Source: a virus. From it: a stretch of 25,487 nucleotides of DNA. The DNA is taken from the IMG/VR virus record IMGVR_UViG_3300035698_000258, positions 1-25,487 of that record; one strand, given 5' to 3'. This document shows positions 7,438-13,830 of this stretch, piece after piece; position 1 is the stretch's first letter, and every line of letters starts with the position of its first letter. The notes under the pieces are model-generated. The model made no database searches and was not told where the DNA came from. It saw only the letters and a list, made by a program, of their open reading frames with translations. A program made the translations under genes and the position numbers.

Positions 7438-7866
7438 TTAGTTCTTCACTTCTAGGGCTGTTAGTCTGCCCTCATCATCCTTGGTGTGGATTGTAAATCC
7501 AGCTTTAGTTTGCGCGACAAGATAGACACCATGCACTTCTGATAGCTGTAGCTTGATGTGGTGCGCTTGGGAGGGTTTCAGGGCTGCAACGACATCGAAC
7601 CTCTTGTCATCCATAAAGAGCCTGTCGTCGCGCACAATGGCTAGGGATGCTTTGACGTAAGCTACGTATTGGATCTGCTCGTCGTCGCGAGCGGCAATAA
7701 TTAGGTCTCTAGCCGAGGCAGCATAATATCGAACCGATATGCTCGGGTCGGTAGGGTGAATAGTCAGGGTCTCGATGTCTCCGCCCTGACCATCTGAAGA
7801 CCAGTTCGGAGTGGTGACAGTCGCCGTCTTGTTCAGCAGGTGGTCGCCAATCGAAGAGTCGCTCAT
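7438..7866 (-). CDS. Head closure / head-tail joining protein
   Basis: A 142-residue protein beginning SDSSIGDHLLNKTATVTTPNWSSDGQGGD, followed by SISVRYYAASARDLIIAARDDEQIQYVAYVK and RLFMDDKRFDVVAALKPSQAHHIKLQL. The layout ('l..tvtv.......d..G......' then a beta-barrel with 'v.....r.d.l.....vy.v') fits the SPP1 gp16 / phage head-tail adaptor stopper family. The protein would close the channel beneath the connector after packaging. The gene sits between connector and gp10-like genes. Start and upstream stop overlap as TAATG. The family is placed mainly by size, fold pattern and position. Confidence 0.65.
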   Translation of the reverse strand: MSDSSIGDHLLNKTATVTTPNWSSDGQGGDIETLTIHPTDPSISVRYYAASARDLIIAARDDEQIQYVAYVKASLAIVRDDRLFMDDKRFDVVAALKPSQAHHIKLQLSEVHGVYLVAQTKAGFTIHTKDDEGRLTALEVKN

Positions 7867-8729
7867 TACAGGATAACCTCGTAGCGGCTTAGGGTCTGCC
7901 TAATGTATGCTGACTCGACTCCGCCGAATGTGGCCGACCAGTCGCCGATCCGCTCTTGCTTGATTGCGCTATCCCTCTTGCGCCCCTTGAACCATGCGTT
8001 CGCGATTTCGATTGCCGCTTGCTCGATTTCGAATGGAAGCGTCTGGCACGATAGAGTGACGGTCGCTCCGGCTGCTTCTGTATTCGTCGGGGTTTCCACG
8101 ACGGTAATAACCAAGTCTGTTCGGCTTGCCACGGTGTACTCGGTGTTAAGTCCAGTTGCCGCAAAACCTCCAAACGTAACGAAGTCTCCAGCCACAAGTA
8201 GCGGCCACTTACCCGAAGTACGCGTGAAAGTTTTCGCGGATGCATCACTAGCGCAATCAACGAAAGCGTCAGCGAGTAAGATATTGTCAGATGGTAGAAG
8301 GTATCCATAAGTGTAAGTAAGGGAGTAGTCATCATCGCCAGCCTGTGGAAGGTAGTGCATTTCGATTAAAGACCGTACCGGAATGTTTTCTCTCCAGCCG
8401 TCCTCCTTGAAAACGATTCCAGCGCGGCCGTCGTCATAAATCTCATACTCGGTCGTCGCTACTGTCGCGGCGTTTAGCGTTAGAGCCCCTAGGCTGACTA
8501 TTGGAAACCGGCTCATCGCTTTTGATGTGTTGCTGTTGCCGTTAAAGGTCTCGGTTACAACTTCACGACCGAATCTGCGACGGCATCGGCTTTCGATGTT
8601 ACTCGTTACTCGCTCTATAAGGCTGGCGAGAAAAACGTCATCACTATCGCCTGGATCTATCGCCACCTTCAGATCGGCGAGAGTCACTAAGTTGCTGTTC
8701 AGTCTTTTAGTCGTAACCGTGAGGCTCAT
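7866..8729 (-). CDS. Head-tail connector (gp6 / phiE125 gp8-like) with inserted domain
   Basis: A 287-residue protein. Residues 15-60 (TLADLKVAIDPGDSDDVFLASLIERVTSNIESRCRRRFG type) give the connector pattern 'sl.e.K..l.i....dD..l..lI..a...ie...gr'. Residues about 75-145 hold PIVSLGALTLN, YEIYDDGRAGIVF and a LTYTYGYLLPSDN strand. In relatives this strand is followed almost directly by 'lP..ieqA...la..w...R.....'. Here LPFEIEQAAIEIANAWFKGRKRD appears only at residue 231, so about 80 residues (149-230) are inserted. The insert is beta-like and contains FTRTSGKWP, GDFVTFGGFAATGLNTEYTV and VTLSC. The protein forms the ring below the portal. The start overlaps the small upstream gene by 4 bases. 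Confidence 0.82.
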   Translation of the reverse strand: MSLTVTTKRLNSNLVTLADLKVAIDPGDSDDVFLASLIERVTSNIESRCRRRFGREVVTETFNGNSNTSKAMSRFPIVSLGALTLNAATVATTEYEIYDDGRAGIVFKEDGWRENIPVRSLIEMHYLPQAGDDDYSLTYTYGYLLPSDNILLADAFVDCASDASAKTFTRTSGKWPLLVAGDFVTFGGFAATGLNTEYTVASRTDLVITVVETPTNTEAAGATVTLSCQTLPFEIEQAAIEIANAWFKGRKRDSAIKQERIGDWSATFGGVESAYIRQTLSRYEVIL

Positions 8730-8851
8730 TTCGTCACCATCTTCCTGTCGTTGTCTCGGACGGATCGCCGTTTCTCGTCCTTGGTTGATGGAGCAGGTGC
8801 CGGCCTTGTATCAGGCCGGATCTGTTTGTTCGGCGCGTCTGGATTAGCCAT
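8726..8851 (-). CDS. Small basic protein, 41 residues (unknown)
   Basis: A short frame from ATG 8851 to TGA 8726 fits exactly between its neighbours. It overlaps the upstream gene's stop by 8 bases, and its own stop overlaps the connector start as ATGA. The protein starts MANPDAPNKQIRPDTRPAPA and ends in a highly charged DEKRRSVRDNDRKMVTK stretch. It is probably disordered. GAAGAG stands a few bases upstream of the start, a weak ribosome binding site. It may serve translational coupling or be a small structural factor. I recognise no family. The frame also contains a 7-bp perfect inverted repeat (8800-8806 with 8813-8819). Confidence 0.55.
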   Translation of the reverse strand: MANPDAPNKQIRPDTRPAPAPSTKDEKRRSVRDNDRKMVTK

Positions 8852-9605
8852 TGAGCTCTTCATCCAGATCTTGCGTCACCTCGATCAGCGCTTCTAGCTC
8901 GGCAACGTTGTTGTTAACTGAATCGGCAACCGAGTCGTCAGCAGAGAACTCATCAATCGCAACTTCGCGAGCCTTTCGAGATTCGATGTGCGATTCCGAT
9001 AGAGCAACCGCAGACGCCTCGGCCTCTTCAACCGCTTTTGCCGCTTCGTCGACTAGAGCCTGTCCGGCCTCTTTGTCAGAAGCTGACTTAAGGGATTTGT
9101 TCGCCTTCGTCAGGTTGCTCTTGCACTCTTTGATCTGGGCCTGAAGAACCGCAGCCGCATCGTCTTCAGCAACGCAAAGTTTCGCGTCTTCTTCGACCAG
9201 AATGTCAGGGCTGGAAGCGTTGGCTTTTAGATCTATCTCGGCAGATTCGAACGCCTCTTGGGTCAGCTGATCGGCTTCGTTCACCAGATCCTGAACCTCC
9301 TTTAGCTGCTTAGCGATCAACTGCTTGGCATCGTTGGATCGATTGATAGCGGCGATGGCCTTGGTGACTGCTCGGCCAGTATTGGTTTCGGCGTTAGCGT
9401 CACGATGCATCACAGCCTTGCCGCTGTTGATTAGCTTCGCTGCGACTGATCGAGGGAAGCGACCGATCTCTTCAGCGTTTAAGCCATTGGCGTTGACCAG
9501 AAGTCTTACCATTACTTTTTGCTCGGGCCCTTGCGCTACCGCTTCAGGCATTGACGACATACTCGCGCCCTTAGCAGAACCAGATCCAGAATTAGTGTTC
9601 GTCAT
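8844..9605 (-). CDS. Helical Ala/Glu-rich structural-module protein (unknown)
   Basis: A 253-residue protein. Residues about 30-70 form a short module (KVMVRLLVNANGLNAEEIGRFPRSVAAKLINSGKAV) that resembles small phage proteins with 'Gl...eig.fp...A..Li..GkA'. A similar logic appears in the 52-residue gene just upstream (GDSAMLDADAAAKVVKTGEA). From about residue 85 to the end the protein is almost entirely charged and alanine-rich helix (KQLIAKQLKEVQDLVNEADQ, EEAEASAVALSESHIESR), with strong coiled-coil potential and an acidic end. It may be a scaffold- or head-associated protein. The TAATG overlap with the upstream gene indicates coupled translation. No enzyme motif was seen. Confidence 0.7.
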   Translation of the reverse strand: MTNTNSGSGSAKGASMSSMPEAVAQGPEQKVMVRLLVNANGLNAEEIGRFPRSVAAKLINSGKAVMHRDANAETNTGRAVTKAIAAINRSNDAKQLIAKQLKEVQDLVNEADQLTQEAFESAEIDLKANASSPDILVEEDAKLCVAEDDAAAVLQAQIKECKSNLTKANKSLKSASDKEAGQALVDEAAKAVEEAEASAVALSESHIESRKAREVAIDEFSADDSVADSVNNNVAELEALIEVTQDLDEELNG

Positions 9606-9763
9606 TATTTGATTCCTTTCTTCTTAGTGGGTTTAGGTGCTGTCTCGTAGTGAGCCTCACCCGTCTTTACAACCTTTGCTGCGGCATCAGCATCTAGCAT
9701 CGCCGAATCACCTGCGTTCATCCCGTTAGTACAGGACTTGTCGTAAATCACTTTAACTCGCAT
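9605..9763 (-). CDS. Small protein, 52 residues (unknown phage head-module family)
   Basis: A frame from ATG 9763 to TAA 9605 begins MRVKVIYDKSCTNGMNAGDS and ends in a lysine-rich PTKKKGIK. AGGAG lies 7 bases before the start. The start overlaps the glycosyltransferase stop by 11 bases and the stop overlaps the next ATG as TAATG. This is strong evidence for a real gene. The fold looks like a single small beta module ('v.v.......G...aGd.a.ld...A..vv..GeA'), similar to the N-terminal part of the next protein. Many phages have such short proteins in head modules; no function is established that I can name. Confidence 0.72.
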   Translation of the reverse strand: MRVKVIYDKSCTNGMNAGDSAMLDADAAAKVVKTGEAHYETAPKPTKKKGIK

Positions 9764-10463
9764 CTTTCAGCTCCTGAAGCTCAGTAAACAATTGGCCGAT
9801 CCCGCCTCGATAATCCTTAGTACCTATGTGAGAGATCTCCGCGCCGGGATCGCACCAGATCTTTCCGCCTAATTCTTTCCAGCGATTGCAGAACGTCAGA
9901 TCCTCAGAAACCTCTCGACCCTCTATATTCACGACGAACTCAAATAGCCGGTAGTAGTGCAGTTTCTCGCCGCCTGAAGCCTTGGGATCTGGATGGAATA
10001 TTCTAAGCTTCTCGTAATGCATCATCATAGTTTCAAGGACTTCTCGCTTGATCATTAAGAACCCTGTTCCAATACCGCCTAGGATCTGCATCGATCCCTT
10101 GTCATCAAAGCTAACCTCGCCATCTAAAATATCAGCGGCCAGCTCGAATTCTTCTTTCTTCTTTCTTGCGACGATCCCGATCACATCCTTGTCCATAGCC
10201 AAGAGCCGGAATACATTGTTAGGCTCCCAACCGTGATCGTTATCGATGAATAGTAAGTGTGTCATTCTGGGCTGCGCCATAAACGAAGCGACCAGTCTGT
10301 TTCTGGACTGAGCGATTCCAACGCCTTTCGTGCAAAGCAAAGATGACTCTACGCCATGCTGAATTAATGCTTTGGTTGTAGCTGCGAGAGAAAAAGCATA
10401 CTGCTGTGAACAGCTTCCATCTAGCATCGGTGTTGCGATTCCGATATGTAAACCTTTAGACAT
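9753..10463 (-). CDS. Glycosyltransferase, GT-A fold (Anp1-like)
   Basis: A 236-residue protein. The N-terminus IGIATPMLDGS and a helix with SRNRLVASFM (53-62) are followed by HLLFIDNDHGWEP, whose D74-N75-D76 is the DxD-type metal/nucleotide-sugar site. GGIGTGFLMIKREV (129-142) and SEDLTFCNRWKELGGKIWCDPG with SHIG (186-214) give the usual acceptor-side acidic pair and late histidine. The pattern matches phage Anp1-like or family-2-type transferases. It probably adds a sugar to a virion protein or to modified DNA; the substrate is unknown. It sits immediately downstream of the capsid/decoration terminator, with GGAG 6 bases before its ATG. It may therefore be transcribed from a different promoter or by read-through. 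Confidence 0.85.
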   Translation of the reverse strand: MSKGLHIGIATPMLDGSCSQQYAFSLAATTKALIQHGVESSLLCTKGVGIAQSRNRLVASFMAQPRMTHLLFIDNDHGWEPNNVFRLLAMDKDVIGIVARKKKEEFELAADILDGEVSFDDKGSMQILGGIGTGFLMIKREVLETMMMHYEKLRIFHPDPKASGGEKLHYYRLFEFVVNIEGREVSEDLTFCNRWKELGGKIWCDPGAEISHIGTKDYRGGIGQLFTELQELKDAS

Positions 10464-10476
10464 AATATCTCCGATT

Positions 10477-10506
10477 AAAAAAAAGAGAGGGGAATAAACC
10501 CCTCTC
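10477..10506 (-). terminator. Intrinsic (rho-independent) terminator after the capsid genes
   Basis: On the minus strand a perfect 8-bp stem GAGAGGGG / CCCCTCTC (10499-10506 with 10485-10492) encloses a 6-base loop and is followed by eight T. It lies just beyond the stop of the decoration-like gene and before the glycosyltransferase ribosome binding site. This would end transcripts carrying the capsid and decoration genes. Confidence 0.93.
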
Positions 10507-10516
10507 GTTTCTCTTC

Positions 10517-10984
10517 TTACGCTGCGGGGTAAACCGTAGCTCCACCAAGCACCAACGAAGCATCAATCAATGCTGTATCGGTATTAGCGGCTGACAGGTT
10601 AGGAGTGATTTGCGCTCGAACATACTGACGCGCACCCCGAAGGTCGTTGTCTAGGAATACTTCAAAGCTAGACGCGGTAAGCGCCCCGCCAGCAGCATCT
10701 AAGACTGTAGCAACGGTGTAAGCCGTTCCAAAATCAGCCCAAGCCGAAGCGTCTGCACTGTCCTGTAGGTTGGCGACGACAGTCAGGGTTTCCCCTGATG
10801 CCAAAGTCGCGTTACCCACGATAGAAAGTTTAGCTGATTCAAACAGACTGCCTAATGCCGAGCGATTAACGGTAATACCCGCAATCTCCGTGGCATCGCC
10901 TGTGCCGCCAGCAACAGCGGATGTAACCGCAATTGCGTGCTTTACGAGGACTTCTTCACCAATGTCTCTGCCTTTCATACTCAT
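10517..10984 (-). CDS. Probable head decoration / capsid-associated protein
   Basis: A 155-residue beta-rich protein. Features are SLFESAKLSIVGNATLASGETLTVVANLQDSADASAWADFGTAY at about 48-90, then FLDNDLRGARQYVRAQITPNLSAANTDTALIDASLVLGGATVYP at the end. This is a recurrent phage structural family, with 'La.GktLtv..nlq.S.dg..WaDf', 'yvR..itp.ls...tDta....vlvfgG....P'. Its place directly after the major capsid gene and before a strong terminator implies high expression and a decoration role. The annotated ATG (10984) has GGAG only 3 bases away. The ATG two codons later (MKGRDIG) has a better 9-base spacing and may be the true start. Confidence 0.7.
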   Translation of the reverse strand: MSMKGRDIGEEVLVKHAIAVTSAVAGGTGDATEIAGITVNRSALGSLFESAKLSIVGNATLASGETLTVVANLQDSADASAWADFGTAYTVATVLDAAGGALTASSFEVFLDNDLRGARQYVRAQITPNLSAANTDTALIDASLVLGGATVYPAA

Positions 10985-11032
10985 TTACTCCAAATCGTCA
11001 GAGGCTCAACGCCTCGTCAGATCGTTATTTCA

Positions 11033-12328
11033 TTAAGACGAAGCGTAAGCGACAGTCGTTTTAACCGCGACAGACTCAGCGTGACGAACCACCATGTCAT
11101 GTCGTGCGATTGCTCGGATGACCAGAAGATCATTATCGAATGCTGAAACTGTAGCGCCGGCAGCATCGACGAAGCTGGCAGAATCAGAAATAGCGAAGTC
11201 GATCACCTTACGGTCGCCGATAATGACATCAGCCATATCAACAAGGTAAAGCTCAGATCCGCCACGAGTACCACCGCCCAAGTTATCAGGGATGTTATTC
11301 GTTACACCAACGCCCCAGCCATTCAGCGTACCAAGCGCAAGCTCAGGACCGAATACCAGATTGTTGTTACCGTCTACCAGATTCCACTTCATAAAAGTGT
11401 GTGAACGATTAGACATAATCCACTTGGGATTAATCATCCGAACGTTCGCGTCTGACAGCGACGTGATCATTTCAGACAGGTCGGCTCGAACCTCGGCCAG
11501 AGTCGGATCACTATCATCATCAGCGCCGTTAGAGGCTGTGACGTTAGCAGAAGCCGCCCAATAGCGAAGACCCTTGGGGCCAGAAGCCGTACCCAGACCG
11601 CGAAGGAAATTCGTGTCTTCAGTAGTAGCCATTGAAGCCGTGATGTCGCTGATCACCAACTGATCGGTAGCGCCATCGGCATCGTCTTGAAGCTCATTAG
11701 AGATCGCGACGGTTGCTCGCAATTTCTTTACTCGCAATACGAGCAATTCAAAGTTCAAGTCACTGGCTTGGTCGGCAGTGTTCTCACCGATGTAAGATGA
11801 AGTAGATCCACCTGACAAACGTGGGATTGGCTTGCTGTCAGAATTCATCGGCATGATGATCGGACCCAGAGATCGAATGACACTCTGTGTTCGAAGCAGC
11901 TCGATTAGTTCACCGGCAGGATCGCCAGAGACAGTAAAGCCACCTGCGCTGTTTCCGCCTTCAACCATAGTCTTACGACCTAGTTGCGCGAGAGCTGGCT
12001 CATCTTTGCCCCACTTGGCTTCAGCCCAAGCGCTGGCTTCTTTAGCGTTACCGCCGTTGACTGCAAATGCGCGTAATGCACGAGCGGCGGTCAAGCCTTT
12101 AACGCGATCTGCGCCACGTTCAACGATTACAGGCTGTGTGATGCTGTTAATCTTGGCGGTGATCTGGTCTTGTAGAGGCGCAATCGCTTTCGCAATCTCT
12201 GCTTCCATAAGCTCAGACAAACCAGCAAGAATGTCATCGCCTTCGGCGACGTCCTTCTCTGTACCCTTCTCTTGGGCTTCAGCAATCAAAGCCTTGAGTC
12301 GGTCCATCGTGTTACTTTTTAAAGTCAT
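11033..12328 (-). CDS. Major capsid protein, HK97 fold
   Basis: A 431-residue protein. The first ~100 residues are charged and helical (MDRLKALIAEAQEKGTEKD, LMEAEIAKAIAPLQDQITAK) and act as the delta/scaffold domain in this family. They are normally removed by the prohead protease. Around 125-160 comes GGNSAGGFTVSGDPAGELIELLRTQSVIR, then PIPRLSGGSTSSYIGE, the typical N-arm and E-loop region. KKLRATVAISNELQDDA and DTNFLRGLGTASGPKGLR follow, as do WIMSNRSHTFMKWN and IPDNLGGG and the C-terminal P/A-domain strands to IARHDMVVRHAESVAV. AGGA is about 9-10 bases before the ATG. Neighbouring protease and portal genes confirm the call. Confidence 0.95.
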   Translation of the reverse strand: MTLKSNTMDRLKALIAEAQEKGTEKDVAEGDDILAGLSELMEAEIAKAIAPLQDQITAKINSITQPVIVERGADRVKGLTAARALRAFAVNGGNAKEASAWAEAKWGKDEPALAQLGRKTMVEGGNSAGGFTVSGDPAGELIELLRTQSVIRSLGPIIMPMNSDSKPIPRLSGGSTSSYIGENTADQASDLNFELLVLRVKKLRATVAISNELQDDADGATDQLVISDITASMATTEDTNFLRGLGTASGPKGLRYWAASANVTASNGADDDSDPTLAEVRADLSEMITSLSDANVRMINPKWIMSNRSHTFMKWNLVDGNNNLVFGPELALGTLNGWGVGVTNNIPDNLGGGTRGGSELYLVDMADVIIGDRKVIDFAISDSASFVDAAGATVSAFDNDLLVIRAIARHDMVVRHAESVAVKTTVAYASS

Positions 12329-12361
12329 AATCTTGCTTCCTATTTAATCGGGTTTCACACC

Positions 12362-13828
12362 CTAGTCTTTTTCGTCAGGAAGTCGGCCTGTGATCTTGCG
12401 AATTGACTTCGCCAGACTGGAGCCGAACATCTTAACTATCTCAGCAGGATCAACCCGATGCTGTGATTCCTTTGCGTCTGCCGCGAACTCTTCAACTACC
12501 ATCATCGCGACATCACGTTCCTTTGTTAGCTGCTCGATCTGTTCGTGCAACCCCTTTACTTCAATCGCCTTGTCCTGAAACTCGACTGTTTCGGCTTCAA
12601 GCTCTTCGATCATGTCCTTGATCGACGCATCATCCACTTTATCGAACCCCTTGGCTATCAGGAGCTCGCGCACAGCCTCGATGTCCTTCTCATCGATGTC
12701 AGCCATAGCCTCTTCAGAAACCGCCTCAGAGAGATCTAAGAGAGCGTTGTGGATCTTGTCCACGCCGTCAGTTCCCAGAGCCATCACCAAGTCGAGCATC
12801 TGGCGCGCGTCAGAATGCTTAACGACAGTCTCGGCAATCACCTTCATCGTGTCGGATGGCTCGCCGTACTCTCGAAGATACTCATCAATCCTCAGCACCT
12901 CTGCCTCTGCCTCGGCTTTCTGGGCGGCGACTAACTCCGCTCGCTCGTCCTCGACAGTTTTAAGATGCTCGTTCCAGATGTGGGTCGGTACCGCAACTGG
13001 AGCCTTAGTCTCATCGGCGCTATTGCTCTCACCCCAATCAGTGACATTCCAAGTGTTAGTCTCGCGAAACTCTTTTAGCCGCGGCTCCCAGATATTGTGC
13101 TGACGGATCTCTTTAACTCTATCCTGATCGACGGCTGGCGCTGGGATCGAGATCTCGGGCTTCTTGTCGTCAGCGATCTTGAACATTCGCTCGATTGATT
13201 TACGGCTCGCGCCAACAGGTCGATTACCTTCCTTCCACTCATCGAGCAACTGCTCCGCCCAAGACTTCATGGGAGCAACGTCGATGCCGCTCTTCGCGGC
13301 AAGCATCAACGCTTCTGGATTAGCAGGAACCGGCACGGGTGAAAACTCCAGCATTTCCTGAGTCAGGAATTTGATGCCTCCCTGCTCTTCAGACCAGACT
13401 CGCTCGTCAGGCATAAAGCCGACAGAGACAGCAGACATAAACCCGCCCTGATATAGCTGATAGATCATGTGAGCGAAAGGCATAATGTCTTGTCCGACAA
13501 ACTCGGCAACAGCAATTAGATTGCCGTCCTCGACCTTTACATCAGATCCTTTCCCAATCGGTGGCGAGTGATGCTCGTGCGCCCAGAGGACGACAGGGTT
13601 CTTAAGGTAGTTGGTTAGATCCCAACCTTGGACATTGATCGTGTCATTGTCTCGGTCCTTAGATCCGTTGGAAACGATGAACCGGATTGTGGAATCGCCA
13701 ACCGCTTTAACTTCAAGAGGTATCATTCCCTTGCGAATCGCTTGGCCGACGTTTTCGTCGGTTCCCATAGATAGGTCTTTCAACAAGGCCGCTCCATACT
13801 CGCGACGTTCAAGTAGCTTGATAGTCAT
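12362..13828 (-). CDS. Prohead (HK97 family, S78) protease with long C-terminal helical extension
   Basis: A 488-residue protein. Residues about 45-175 form the S78/HK97 prohead protease domain: TIRFIVSNGSKDRDNDTINVQGWDL, VVLWAHEHHSPPIG with the catalytic histidine candidates at 84-87, the MSAVSVGF segment with catalytic serine at about 132-135, and EFSPVPVPANPEALM. It cuts the capsid delta domain and itself during head maturation. Relatives usually end at about 200 residues. Here a further ~300 residues follow, acidic and coiled-coil rich (ERAELVAAQKAEAEAEVLRI, ELEAETVEFQDKAIEVKGLHEQIEQL), plus a basic end. This extension could act as an internal scaffold. AGGAG lies 8 bases upstream of the ATG. 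Confidence 0.9.
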   Translation of the reverse strand: MTIKLLERREYGAALLKDLSMGTDENVGQAIRKGMIPLEVKAVGDSTIRFIVSNGSKDRDNDTINVQGWDLTNYLKNPVVLWAHEHHSPPIGKGSDVKVEDGNLIAVAEFVGQDIMPFAHMIYQLYQGGFMSAVSVGFMPDERVWSEEQGGIKFLTQEMLEFSPVPVPANPEALMLAAKSGIDVAPMKSWAEQLLDEWKEGNRPVGASRKSIERMFKIADDKKPEISIPAPAVDQDRVKEIRQHNIWEPRLKEFRETNTWNVTDWGESNSADETKAPVAVPTHIWNEHLKTVEDERAELVAAQKAEAEAEVLRIDEYLREYGEPSDTMKVIAETVVKHSDARQMLDLVMALGTDGVDKIHNALLDLSEAVSEEAMADIDEKDIEAVRELLIAKGFDKVDDASIKDMIEELEAETVEFQDKAIEVKGLHEQIEQLTKERDVAMMVVEEFAADAKESQHRVDPAEIVKMFGSSLAKSIRKITGRLPDEKD

Positions 13829-13830
13829 TC

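Noticed and set aside
7889-8335. Minus-strand 148-codon frame inside the connector gene
   Set aside because: Different frame over a well-supported gene; sequence is Ser/Arg/Leu-rich without domain features.
8800-8819. Perfect 7-bp inverted repeat CCGGCCT...AGGCCGG as a terminator
   Set aside because: No T-run on either side, and it lies within the 41-codon gene.
10985-11032. Small GAGGC/GCCTC hairpin and TCTGACGA direct repeat between capsid and decoration genes
   Set aside because: Stem is only five pairs and lacks a T-run; probably not a terminator, at most a weak RNA structure.
12612-13103. Plus-strand open frame (163 codons) opposite the prohead protease
   Set aside because: Serine-rich antisense shadow of the acidic helical extension; no motifs.
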